In this document: in pieces, positions 14,862 to 21,901 of the stretch
Layout of the letters: each line of letters opens with the position of its first letter
Position numbering within the stretch: the first letter of the stretch is position 1
NCBI RefSeq assembly: GCF_002242805.1
Contig: NZ_MCGQ01000013.1
Span: 316,540 to 380,539, forward strand
DNA: 64,000 bases
Direction of reading: 5' to 3'
DNA from: Streptomyces diastatochromogenes
GTDB lineage: Bacteria; Actinomycetota; Actinomycetes; Streptomycetales; Streptomycetaceae
Notes under the pieces: generated by a model
What the model was told of the DNA's origin: nothing
The model's database searches: none
What the model saw: the letters and a program-made list of their open reading frames with translations, nothing else
Position numbers and translations under genes: made by a program

Positions 14862-15250
14862 TGGGGGCGGCGAGGTTCGACGTACCGGAGGTGGACGCCT
14901 TCACACGGACGTACTGGGACGCGGCGGCGGAGGGGCGATTGCTGATCCGCCGCTGCGGTGCCTGCGGCCGGGCCCACCACTACCCCCGCGAGTTCTGCCC
15001 GCACTGCTGGAGCGAGGAGGTGATCTGGGAGGAGGCGAGCGGCCGGGCGACCCTCTACACCTGGTCCACGGTCCACCGCAACGACCTCCCGCCCTTCGGC
15101 GACCGCACCCCGTACGTGGCCGCGGTGGTGGACCTGGCGGAGGGGCCGCGGATGATGACGGAGCTGGTGGAGTGCCGGGACATGGTGGCCGGGATGCCCC
15201 TGCGGGTGACGTTCCGGGAGGGAAAACCGGTGTTCGGGCCGGGCGGTTGA
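14861..15250 (+). CDS. Zn-ribbon/OB-fold (DUF35) acyl-CoA-binding protein, ChsH2-like
   Basis: A 129-residue protein. The N-terminal zinc ribbon has four cysteines in two pairs (IRRCGACGRAHHYPREFCPHC), followed by an OB-fold (ASGRATLYTWSTVHRN, TPYVAAVVDLAEGPRMMTEL). DUF35 proteins bind acyl-CoA and act as obligate partners of thiolase-like or hydratase enzymes; ChsH2 partners both a hydratase and the Ltp2 aldolase in steroid side-chain degradation. Its likely partner here is the thiolase-like protein at 16924, encoded on the other strand and also behind a regulon palindrome. ATG 14861 is joined to the DoxX stop as TGATG. The next gene starts 16 bases downstream. Confidence 0.85.
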   Translation: MGAARFDVPEVDAFTRTYWDAAAEGRLLIRRCGACGRAHHYPREFCPHCWSEEVIWEEASGRATLYTWSTVHRNDLPPFGDRTPYVAAVVDLAEGPRMMTELVECRDMVAGMPLRVTFREGKPVFGPGG

Positions 15251-15266
15251 GCGGAACCATGGGGGG

Positions 15267-16139
15267 ATGCATCCGGACGCCTGGCACCTGACCCACGACC
15301 TGGACGAGTTCCTCACCCACGCCGGCGACTTCCTGCGCTCCCGGCCGGCCCTGCACACGGTGCAGCTGACGGTGACGGACGCGCTGCGCAGGCGGGGGCT
15401 GCGGGCGTACAGCGAGGAGCCACCGCTCTTCGCGACCCTGCGGGACGAGAACGGCGGGGTCCGGGCGACGCTCCTGCACACCCCGCCCTTCCCGGTCAAC
15501 GCCACCCCGCTCGGCACGGCGGAGGCCGACGCGCTGGCGGCCCGGCTGGTGGACCTCGGCCATCCGGTCTCCGGCGTCTCCGGTATCTCTGCCGAACGGG
15601 ACACGGCGGCCGCGTTCGCGACGGCCTGGCAGCGGCGCACCGGCACGGCGGGCAAGATCCACCAGCGTCAACGGCTCTACCGGCTGGCGGAGTTGACCGC
15701 GCCGGAGCGGCTGCCCGAAGGAAGCCCCAGGGTGGCCGGGCCGGCGGACCGGGACCTGCTGATGCGCTGGTACGGCGAGTTCATGGCGGCGGTCGGCCTG
15801 CCCGCCGTACAGGACGCGGGCGAGTGGACCGACGCCCGCCTCGCCCACGGCGGCCTCACCCTCTGGGAGACCCCCGACGGCACCCCCGTCTCCATGGCCG
15901 GGGTGACACCGGAGGCGGCCGGACAGGTGCGGGTGCAGGCGGTGTACACCCCGGCGCACCTGCGCGGCCGTGGCTACGCGGGCGCGGTCACCGGCGAGGT
16001 GAGCCGGGTGGCCCGGGAGTCCGGGACGGAGGAGATCCTCCTCTTCACCGACCTCGCGAACCCGACCAGCAACGGGCTCTACCAGCGGATCGGCTACCGG
16101 GGCGTGGCGGACTTCGCGGTGTGGGAGTTCGGGGGGTGA
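15267..16139 (+). CDS. GNAT family N-acetyltransferase
   Basis: A 290-residue protein. The first about 145 residues are a degenerate domain (LTHDLDEFLTHAGDFLRSRP; LFATLRDENGGVRATLLHTP). The C-terminal half is a GNAT fold with the acetyl-CoA-binding motif A as VYTPAHLRGRGYAGAVTGEV, followed by ILLFTDLANPTSNGLYQRIG and YRGVADFAVWEF. This resembles the two-domain acetyltransferases of actinomycetes with unknown acceptors. It lies 16 bases after the DUF35 gene and could be carried on the same transcript, though it has no evident metabolic link. Convergent with the PdxH-like gene, 16 bases apart. Confidence 0.83.
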   Translation: MHPDAWHLTHDLDEFLTHAGDFLRSRPALHTVQLTVTDALRRRGLRAYSEEPPLFATLRDENGGVRATLLHTPPFPVNATPLGTAEADALAARLVDLGHPVSGVSGISAERDTAAAFATAWQRRTGTAGKIHQRQRLYRLAELTAPERLPEGSPRVAGPADRDLLMRWYGEFMAAVGLPAVQDAGEWTDARLAHGGLTLWETPDGTPVSMAGVTPEAAGQVRVQAVYTPAHLRGRGYAGAVTGEVSRVARESGTEEILLFTDLANPTSNGLYQRIGYRGVADFAVWEFGG

Positions 16140-16155
16140 GACCGCCTGTCGCCGT

Positions 16156-16833
16156 TCAGGGCCACAGCAACTGCCGCGACCACCCCGAAGCGTTCGACGC
16201 CGCGGTACGGCGGTAGGTCAGGCGTACGTGTCTGCGCGCCGCGTCCCCCTGGAAGAACTCCACCTCCTCCGGCTGGAGGCGGTACAGCGTCCAGGTCTCG
16301 GACGGCTCCGTCGGGTTCTGCAGGGCCCGCTCCCAGGCCGACTCCGACGCCTGCCGCAGCTCCTCCAGCGAGGACAGCTCCGCGCTCTGCCGCCCGGTGA
16401 GCGCCGCCGCCAGGGCCCCGGTCGAGCGGGCGTGCAGGTCCGCCTGGCTCTCCTGCGAGGGTGCCGACGTCACCGGGCCCCGCACCCGCACCTGCCGTCC
16501 CAGCACCGGCCAGTAGAAGGCCAGGGCCGCGTACGGGTGGGCGCTCAGGGCCCGGCCCTTGCGGCTCGTGGCGTGGGTCGCGAAGGACCAGCCGTCGGCG
16601 TCCGCGCCGTGCAGCATCACGATCCGTACGTCCGGACGGCCGTCCTCGTCCGTCGTCGCCAACGCCATGGTGTGCGGCTCCGGCTGGCCCGCCTCCACCG
16701 CCTCCGCGAACCAGCTCGTGAACAGGGGCAGCGGTGTCGCGGGCGCCTGGTCCGGGTCGAAGGGCCGTAGCTCCGTCAGCTCGGGCGACCACACCCGCAG
16801 GGAACGCAGAAGCTCGTGAAGATCCGTTTCCAT
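16156..16833 (-). CDS. pdxH-like: Pyridoxamine 5'-phosphate oxidase-like flavoprotein
   Basis: A 225-residue protein. The FMN-binding split barrel is visible in EPHTMALATTDEDGRPDVRI, the ATHATSRKGRALSAHPYAAL stretch (the SRKGR FMN-phosphate element) and ALAFYWPVLGRQVRVRGPVT. The C-terminus contains WERALQNPTEPSETWTLYRL and ends RLTYRRT...GWSRQLLWP. This fits PdxH-type enzymes that oxidise pyridoxamine or pyridoxine phosphate to PLP, but the C-terminal dimerisation motif is not the classical RLSP-containing end. It may therefore be a PdxH paralogue acting on another substrate. It follows the thiolase-like gene by 90 bases on the same strand and may be weakly co-transcribed with it. Confidence 0.78.
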   Translation of the reverse strand: METDLHELLRSLRVWSPELTELRPFDPDQAPATPLPLFTSWFAEAVEAGQPEPHTMALATTDEDGRPDVRIVMLHGADADGWSFATHATSRKGRALSAHPYAALAFYWPVLGRQVRVRGPVTSAPSQESQADLHARSTGALAAALTGRQSAELSSLEELRQASESAWERALQNPTEPSETWTLYRLQPEEVEFFQGDAARRHVRLTYRRTAASNASGWSRQLLWP

Positions 16834-16923
16834 GCCCCCGAGTATGGCGCCGGGCGAAAAGGGGCGGAACGGCGGAATCTCGCGTGCGGACGGGGGAGGT
16901 CGAGCGTCCCGGTACCGCAGCCG

Positions 16924-18093
16924 TCACTCCCGGCCCAGCACCACGGTCCCCGAGGAGCAGAACCAGCCCCCCGTGCCGGAGGCGACCCCGAGGTACGGCA
17001 CCTTCCCGTCCGGCCGTCGCACCTGGCGCTCGCCCGCCTCCCCGCGCAGCTGCCGTACCGCCTCCACCAGCAGGAACAGGCCCCGCATGCCAGGGTGTTG
17101 GGCGGACAGGCCGCCGCCGTCCGTGTTCACGGGGAGGTCCCCGGAGACCAGCAGCCGGCCCTTCTCCACGAACGCCCCGCCCTCGCCCTTCGCGCAGAAG
17201 CCCAGGTCCTCCAGGGTCACCAGGGTCATGTAGGTGAAGGCGTCGTAGATCTCGGCGAAGTCGATCTCGGACGGCCGCACTCCGGCCCGTTCGAAGGCGA
17301 GCCTGCCGCTCACCGCCGCCGGGGAGACCGTGAAGTCCGGCCACTCGGACATCGTGGCGTGGGAGACGTGCTCGCCGGTGCCGAGGATCCAGACGGGGGC
17401 CGTACGGCAGTCCCGCACGTACTCCTCGGCCACCAGCAGGACCGCCGCCCCGCCGTCCGAGCGGATGCAGCAGTGCAGCTTGGTGAAGGGGTCGGCGATC
17501 ATCGGGCCGGACAGGACGTCGTCGACCGTGATCGGGTCGCGGAACATCGCCTCGGGGTTCAGGGCGGCGTTGGCGCGGGCCTGGACCGCCACCTGGGCCA
17601 ACTGCTCGATCGTCGTGCCGTGTTCGATCATGTGGCGGCGGGCCGCCATCGCGTACTTGGCGATCAGCGTGTGGCCGTACGGGACCTCGAACTGGAGCGG
17701 GCCGCGCGCACCGAAGGACAGGTTGCCCGTTCTGCGGCCCGCCCTGATGTCCGCCCGCGCCGTCGAGCCGTAGACCAGCAGGACGGCGTTCGCATGCCCC
17801 GCCGCTATCGCGTCCGCCGCGTGGGCCGCCATGACCTCCCAGGTCGAGCCGCCGACGGAGGTGGAGTCCACCCAGGTGGGGCGCAGGCCCAGGTACTCGG
17901 CCACCTCCACGGGGGCCAGCGTGCCGAGGCCCGCCGAGGCGAAGCCGTCCACCAGGGTGCGGTCCAGACCCGCGTCCGCGAGGGCGCGGCGGGCCGCCTG
18001 GGCGTGCAGGGTGTACGGGGTCGTGTCGTCCACGCGGCCGCAGTCGGAGAGGGCCACCCCGGCCACGGCGACTTTCCGGTTCCCGGGCTTCAT
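16924..18093 (-). CDS. Thiolase-like lipid-transfer/aldolase family protein (Ltp type)
   Basis: A 389-residue thiolase-fold protein. The position of the thiolase nucleophile reads VGGSTWEVMAAHAADAIAAG, with Ser/Thr instead of Cys, so classical thiolysis is unlikely. It keeps EIYDAFTYMTLVTLEDLGFC, KGEGGAF and a C-terminal GVASGTGGWFCSSGTVVLG. Ltp2-type members of this family act as retro-aldolases in complex with a DUF35 partner, removing a side chain from a beta-hydroxyacyl-CoA. The DUF35 gene at 14861 is the plausible partner. An operator at 18098-18112 ends 4 bases upstream of ATG 18093, and no ribosome site is seen, so the mRNA may be leaderless. It is divergent from the acyl-CoA dehydrogenase. 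Confidence 0.82.
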   Translation of the reverse strand: MKPGNRKVAVAGVALSDCGRVDDTTPYTLHAQAARRALADAGLDRTLVDGFASAGLGTLAPVEVAEYLGLRPTWVDSTSVGGSTWEVMAAHAADAIAAGHANAVLLVYGSTARADIRAGRRTGNLSFGARGPLQFEVPYGHTLIAKYAMAARRHMIEHGTTIEQLAQVAVQARANAALNPEAMFRDPITVDDVLSGPMIADPFTKLHCCIRSDGGAAVLLVAEEYVRDCRTAPVWILGTGEHVSHATMSEWPDFTVSPAAVSGRLAFERAGVRPSEIDFAEIYDAFTYMTLVTLEDLGFCAKGEGGAFVEKGRLLVSGDLPVNTDGGGLSAQHPGMRGLFLLVEAVRQLRGEAGERQVRRPDGKVPYLGVASGTGGWFCSSGTVVLGRE

Positions 18094-18097
18094 GAAT

Positions 18098-18112
18098 CTG
18101 ACGGTACATCAG
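18098..18112. promoter_or_regulatory. Palindromic operator, regulon site 5
   Basis: CTGACGGTACATCAG stops 4 bases before the minus-strand start at 18093 of the thiolase-like gene. One inner base breaks the symmetry, and both outer arms are intact or near intact. The geometry is the same as at site 4. Confidence 0.75.
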
Positions 18113-18170
18113 ATATGGGTGCCCGCGGCAGGTGTCGCACCCCTGGGCATCCCTCCCCGCCCGCCCTAAC

Positions 18171-18185
18171 ATGACGCACCGTCAG
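18171..18185. promoter_or_regulatory. Palindromic operator, regulon site 6
   Basis: ATGACGCACCGTCAG lies 26 bases upstream of the acyl-CoA dehydrogenase start at 18212, with a normal GGAGGG ribosome site between them. The first base and two inner bases deviate from the consensus. Confidence 0.72.
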
Positions 18186-18211
18186 ATCAGGTCGGAGGGA
18201 TCGGATCAGCC

Positions 18212-19450
18212 ATGGACACGCGTCTCACCGCCGAGCAGGACGAGATCCGCCGCACCCTGCGTGAACTGCTCCGCAAACGCTGTGACGCCGAGGCGCTGCG
18301 GGCCGCCGTCGACAGCCCGGCCGGGTACGACCCCGCCCTGTGGTCCGCGCTCGCCGGCCGGCTCGGCCTGCCCGGGCTCGCCCTCCCCGAGGCCTACGGC
18401 GGCATCGGCTGCTCGGCCACCGAACTCGCCCTCGCCTGCGAGGAGGTGGGGCGCATGCTCGCCCCCTCCCCGCTGCTGGCCACCTCCGTCCTCGCGGCCC
18501 CGCTGGTCCTCGCGCTCGGCACCGAGACCCAGCGCGCCGACCTGCTGCCCCGCATCGCCGACGGCACCCTCACCGCCGCCCTCGCCGTCCCCGGCCCTGC
18601 CCTCACCACGGCCTTGTCCCTGACCGGCGGCAACGCCGGCCCGTGGGCCGGCGGGGGCCGGGCGGGGGGCGTGCAGGCCCGGCAGAGCGGGGACGGATGG
18701 CGGCTGTACGGGCAGGTCGACCAGGTGCTGGACGGACACAGCGCGGGGCTGCTCGTCGTCGCCGCGCACACCGGCGGGTTCGCGCGGTCCCGGACGCTGC
18801 TGTTCCTGGTCGCGGGGGACGCCGTGGGGGTCGTACGGGCCCGGCAGACCGCCCTCGACGCCACCCGGCCGCAGGGACGGATCCAACTCCGGGACGTACC
18901 CGCCGAGTTGCTGGGCCCGGCCGACCAGGACGTGCTTCCCGCCCTCGCCGGACTCGGTGACACCGTCGCCGCCGTGCTCGCCGCCGAGGCGGTGGGGGCC
19001 GCCGACCGGGCGCTGGAGCGGACCGTGGAGTACGTCGGGCAGCGGGAGCAGTTCGGGCGGGCCATCGGCTCCTTCCAGGCGGTCAAGCACCGGCTGGCGG
19101 ACGTGTACGTGGGCGTGCAGGCCGCGCGCTCGGCCGCGTATTACGCCGCCTGGGCGACCGCGCACGAATCAGAAGGTGCGGCGCGAAGCGCCTCGTTGGA
19201 AGGGCGGTGGCGGGAGACGGGTGGGCGAGTGGGCGGGCTCGCGCTCGCGCAGGCGCTGGAGGCGCTGCGGTGTGCGGCCGGAGAAGCCGTCCAGCTGCAC
19301 GGCGGGATCGGGTTCACCTGGGAGCACGAGGCCCACCTGTACTTCAAACGGGCGGCCGGGGACGAGCTGCTGTTCGGGCCCGTGCACCGGTTGCGGGACC
19401 GGGCCGCCGAGGAGGCCGGGCTGTTCGTGCGCGGGGAGGTGGCGGTCTGA
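18212..19450 (+). CDS. Acyl-CoA dehydrogenase family protein
   Basis: A 412-residue protein with acyl-CoA dehydrogenase architecture: an N-terminal helical domain (LTAEQDEIRRTLRELLRKRC; GLPGLALPEAYGGIGCSATE), a beta domain in the middle, and a C-terminal helical domain with REQFGRAIGSFQAVKHRLAD and GEAVQLHGGIGFTWEHEAHL. It would oxidise an acyl-CoA at the alpha-beta bond with FAD. Between residues about 305 and 335 an Arg/Gly-rich segment (SASLEGRWRETGGRVGG) replaces the usual alanine-rich helix, which is unusual. The start has GGAGGG 10 bases upstream, and operator site 6 is upstream. It overlaps the F420-type reductase gene by one base (TGATG), so they form an operon. Confidence 0.87.
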   Translation: MDTRLTAEQDEIRRTLRELLRKRCDAEALRAAVDSPAGYDPALWSALAGRLGLPGLALPEAYGGIGCSATELALACEEVGRMLAPSPLLATSVLAAPLVLALGTETQRADLLPRIADGTLTAALAVPGPALTTALSLTGGNAGPWAGGGRAGGVQARQSGDGWRLYGQVDQVLDGHSAGLLVVAAHTGGFARSRTLLFLVAGDAVGVVRARQTALDATRPQGRIQLRDVPAELLGPADQDVLPALAGLGDTVAAVLAAEAVGAADRALERTVEYVGQREQFGRAIGSFQAVKHRLADVYVGVQAARSAAYYAAWATAHESEGAARSASLEGRWRETGGRVGGLALAQALEALRCAAGEAVQLHGGIGFTWEHEAHLYFKRAAGDELLFGPVHRLRDRAAEEAGLFVRGEVAV

Positions 19451-19932
19451 TGGCCGGCGTCGGCGTGCGGTTCGTGCAGAAGGTGTCCGCCACCCGGGCC
19501 TTCGCGAAGGTCGCCCCGCATGTGATCCCGGCCCTCGACCGGGCCGTCCACCGGCTCACCCGGGGAAAGGTGCTGCTCAGCGCCCAGCTGCTGCCGGGGG
19601 TGATCCTCACCTCCACCGGGGCGAGGAGCGGCCTGCCGCGCCGGACGCCGCTGGCCTGCATGCCGGAGGAGGACGGGCGCGGCTGGCTCCTCGTCGGCTC
19701 CAACTTCGGCCGGACCGACCATCCCGCCTGGACCCACAACCTGCTCGCCCACCCGGACGCCTCCATCAGCTGGAAGGGCCGGGACATCCCCGTCACGGCC
19801 CGGCTGCTGGAGGGGGAGGAGCGGGCGGCCGGCTGGAAGGCACTGCTGGCGTTCTGGCCGCCGTACGCGACGTATCAGGCGCGGGTGGAGCGGGAGATCA
19901 GGATCTTTCGGCTGACGGCCGTGGAGGGCTAG
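19450..19932 (+). CDS. Nitroreductase/deazaflavin (F420)-dependent oxidoreductase family protein (Ddn-like)
   Basis: A 160-residue split-barrel protein. Diagnostic text is PGVILTSTGARSGLPRRTPL, GWLLVGSNFGRTDHPAWTHN, LLAHPDASISWKGRDIPVTA and FWPPYATYQARVER. This matches the deazaflavin-dependent nitroreductase/F420H2-dependent reductase family. Such enzymes reduce enones, quinones or nitro groups with F420H2. ATG 19450 overlaps the acyl-CoA dehydrogenase stop, so the two are translationally coupled and controlled by operator site 6. F420 could be supplied through FbiC, encoded at 55186. Substrate unknown. Confidence 0.85.
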   Translation: MAGVGVRFVQKVSATRAFAKVAPHVIPALDRAVHRLTRGKVLLSAQLLPGVILTSTGARSGLPRRTPLACMPEEDGRGWLLVGSNFGRTDHPAWTHNLLAHPDASISWKGRDIPVTARLLEGEERAAGWKALLAFWPPYATYQARVEREIRIFRLTAVEG

Positions 19933-20003
19933 GCCTGTCCGATGGGGCAGGGGGTCACAGAATTCGGTCGTCGTGAGGCACGAAGCTCCTCTATGGTCCG
20001 AGG

Positions 20004-20297
20004 ATGTTCGTTGTTACCGTGACGTACACAGCGCCGCTTGACGAGGTGGATCGGTGGAGGCCGGCCCACGGTGAGTGGCTGAATGACCTCATCGCGCGGC
20101 GGTTGCTCCTCATGGCGGGCCGTCAGCCACAGTCGGTCGGGGGTGTCTATATCGCCCCTGGGATGCGAGCCGCGGAGATTGATCTGCTGCTGGCCACCGA
20201 CCCGTATGTGGTCAACGGCGTAGCGGAGCACCACGTGGTGGAGTTCACGCCGCTGCTGATGGCAGCCGGCCTGGAGGAGCTTCAGTCTCAGGGCTGA
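20004..20297 (+). CDS. YciI family protein
   Basis: A 97-residue protein beginning MFVVTVTYTAPLDEVDRWRP with the conserved HGEWL after the first strand. The middle reads LLLMAGRQPQSVGGVYIAPG, and the C-terminal half has LATDPYVVNGVAEHHVVEFT. This is the YciI-like ferredoxin-fold arrangement, in which the His of the H(G/R)xxL element is usually conserved. Members are small dimeric proteins, some with dehalogenase or isomerase activity; most are uncharacterised. It stands 71 bases after the F420-type reductase with no operator in between. The 3' end overlaps by a few bases the end of a degenerate NUDIX fragment on the other strand. Confidence 0.8.
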   Translation: MFVVTVTYTAPLDEVDRWRPAHGEWLNDLIARRLLLMAGRQPQSVGGVYIAPGMRAAEIDLLLATDPYVVNGVAEHHVVEFTPLLMAAGLEELQSQG

Positions 20298-20522
20298 GCA
20301 GCCGGGGTGCCCCGTCGTGGAGGTAGAGCGGCCGTCCTGCCGTAACGGCCGTGATGGCGGCCGTGAAGCGGCGCCGGATGCGTTCGCCGAGCCGGGCGCC
20401 GGCCTCGTCCGGCGTGACGAACGCGGCCTCGGCCAGTTCCTCGTCCCTGGGGCGCAGCCGGTCGGCCTGGTCCTGGGGCAGGGTTCCCCCGTCGAAGACG
20501 AAGGCGATCTGATCGTCCTAAG
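20298..20522 (-). pseudogene. 3' fragment of a NUDIX-type gene
   Basis: The minus strand reads DDQIAFVFDGGTLPQDQADR, EELAEAAFVTPDEAGARLGE and TAGRPLYLHDGAPRLLSPE. This is the C-terminal half of actinomycete NUDIX hydrolases. The Nudix box that binds metal is missing because homology begins just after it. The frame has no stop at the expected end and runs on opposite the YciI gene. Its 5' end is joined to the HTH fragment at 20530-20749 in a different frame. Confidence 0.6.
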
Positions 20523-20529
20523 GTCCGTG

Positions 20530-20749
20530 TCGTCTCAGCGTCGTAGCGCAGCACGGCCGCGTCGACGCCCATGGCATCCGCGAAGGCCTCCAGCATGTCC
20601 TCGCTGGGGTTGCGCTCGCCGCGCTCGATCTTGCGTACCGCGCCGAGAGAGGCGTCCGCAGCGTCGGCCAGATGTTGCTGCGTCATGCGGGCCAACCTGC
20701 GTTGGTAGGCGATGCGACGGCCCACCCCCGGGTACGTAAGTGTGGGCAT
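20530..20749 (-). pseudogene. 5' fragment of an XRE-type helix-turn-helix regulator
   Basis: From ATG 20749 the frame reads MPTLTYPGVGRRIAYQRRLA, MTQQHLADAADASLGAVRKI and ERGERNPSEDMLEAFADAMG. This is a complete XRE helix-turn-helix of about 65 residues. Homology then ends at about 20530, where sequence from a NUDIX gene begins. The combined frame continues with arginine/proline-rich text that looks non-coding. Intact relatives are usually much longer (HTH plus a C-terminal sensor or TPR domain), so this is a truncated remnant. Confidence 0.6.
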
Positions 20750-20847
20750 CCTGGCTCCCGTTCGGTTCATCCGCTCCGAACGGTACGCGCGCCACCGCGC
20801 TGCGTGTACGGGAACAGCTCCCCTCCGGGGCGGGGCCGACTCGTTGA

Positions 20848-21153
20848 TCAGCGACCGGTGATGCCGACCAGCTCGGTGAGGCTGTCGATGTGCCAGTCAG
20901 CAGCTCCGGCGACGTCCGGGTCGGTCGCCCACAGATAGCCCCAGGGACCCCGCCGTGGATGCGCTGCCTTGAGCCCGGCCGCCTTCGCGGGAAGCACATC
21001 ATTCGCCGGGTGCTCGCCGACGTACAGGGTGCGCTCGGCAGGCGCCTGGGCCACCTCCAGAACGCGCTCGAAGAAGCGGGAGCCCGGCTTGGCGACACCC
21101 CACTCCCCCGATGTGGCGATGACGTCGGCAGGCAGCTCGAGCCGGCGGAGCAT
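20848..21153 (-). pseudogene. C-terminal fragment of a HAD-superfamily hydrolase
   Basis: The frame reads LELPADVIATSGEWGVAKPG, FFERVLEVAQAPAERTLYVG and then HPANDVLPAKAAGLKAAHPR. The Lys of VAKPG (motif III) and the acidic pair of EHPAND (motif IV) of HAD hydrolases are visible. Motifs I and II (the nucleophilic Asp) and the cap domain, normally about 100 residues, are missing. Upstream sequence belongs to a different decayed gene. The 101-codon ORF cannot encode an active enzyme. Confidence 0.65.
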
Positions 21154-21162
21154 CTGGCCGCA

Positions 21163-21330
21163 TCAGGTCAGGGGCATCCCGCGGCGGAGGCCCGGCTCGC
21201 GGACGATCGCACCCTCCGCGGCCAGCGCTGGTAGTGGACGGAGGCGCGGCTGCTCATGCCGACCGCCTGCCCGATCTGGGCGTAGGCGGGCGCCTCTCCG
21301 TGCTGCAGGGTGTGTCTAAGCGGCTCCGCC
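21163..21330 (-). pseudogene. LexA-type winged-helix fragment, frameshifted
   Basis: The minus strand reads LQHGEAPAYAQIGQAVGMSS RASVHYQ with short flanks. After a frame change it continues LAAEGAIVREPGLRRGMPL to a stop at 21163-21165. This is the pattern of the LexA DNA-binding domain (helix-turn-helix ending in SSxxSVxxQ). The frameshift after HYQ and lack of a clear start mark it as a pseudogene. It directly precedes the HAD fragment. Confidence 0.55.
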
Positions 21331-21389
21331 GAAGTCCGCTGCTGATCCGCACCTGCGGTACAAACCTGGCGGCCCCTGGTGAACGGGGT

Positions 21390-21417
21390 CTGGGGGCGAA
21401 GCCCCCAGGAATTTTTT
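21390..21417 (+). terminator. Rho-independent terminator
   Basis: CTGGGGGC at 21390-21397 pairs with GCCCCCAG at 21401-21408 around a GAA loop, followed by AATTTTTT ending at 21417. This is a textbook intrinsic terminator on the plus strand, which is rare in this GC-rich window. No intact plus-strand gene precedes it. It may have belonged to a gene now lost from the decayed zone, or it may insulate the VOC gene at 21491. Confidence 0.75.
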
Positions 21418-21490
21418 GCTCCCGCACCTCAGCGGAGCTACTTAGGGCCTGCTCTCGAAGTCGGGTGTGAGCTTGTGCCAAGATCGCGGG

Positions 21491-21901
21491 ATGCTGCGAC
21501 TCACCGATTTCATTATCGACTGCCCGGACACGATGAAGCTGGCGGCTTTCTACTCCGAGGTGACGGGCCGTCCGATCAAGGAAGGCAGCTCTGAGGACTG
21601 GGCCGGCATCCAGTTCGGCGAGATCGAGCTGGCATTCATCCGGGTGGATGACTACCGCGCTCCGCAGTGGCCCGACAGCGAGCACCCCAAGCAGTTCCAC
21701 CTCGACTTCGAAGTGGACGAGATCGAGTCCGAGCAGCGCCGCGTCCTCGACCTCGGCGCGACGCTAAGGCAGGACTTCATCGGCCCCAACGGCTACGGCT
21801 GGCAGGTCTACACCGACCCGATCGGCCACCCCTTCTGCCTGTGCCGCAACAAGGGCGTCATCTGGACCGACCAGGGCCCGACTTGGCCCAAGCGCGACTA
21901 A
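21491..21901 (+). CDS. VOC family protein (glyoxalase/bleomycin-resistance-like)
   Basis: A 136-residue protein with one VOC module: TDFIIDCPDTMKLAAFYSEV, a strand/loop with GEIELAFIRVDDYRAPQWPD, and QFHLDFEVDEIESEQRRVLD followed by GNGWQVYTDP-like text (NGYGWQVYTDPIGHPFCL). The His of HLDF and the acidic residue of YTDP correspond to usual metal-ligand positions. VOC proteins include dioxygenases, lyases and drug-binding proteins; the reaction here is unknown. ATG 21491 follows a GCGGG weak ribosome site. Its stop (TAA) is immediately followed by the convergent LysE stop, giving TAATTA. Confidence 0.83.
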   Translation: MLRLTDFIIDCPDTMKLAAFYSEVTGRPIKEGSSEDWAGIQFGEIELAFIRVDDYRAPQWPDSEHPKQFHLDFEVDEIESEQRRVLDLGATLRQDFIGPNGYGWQVYTDPIGHPFCLCRNKGVIWTDQGPTWPKRD

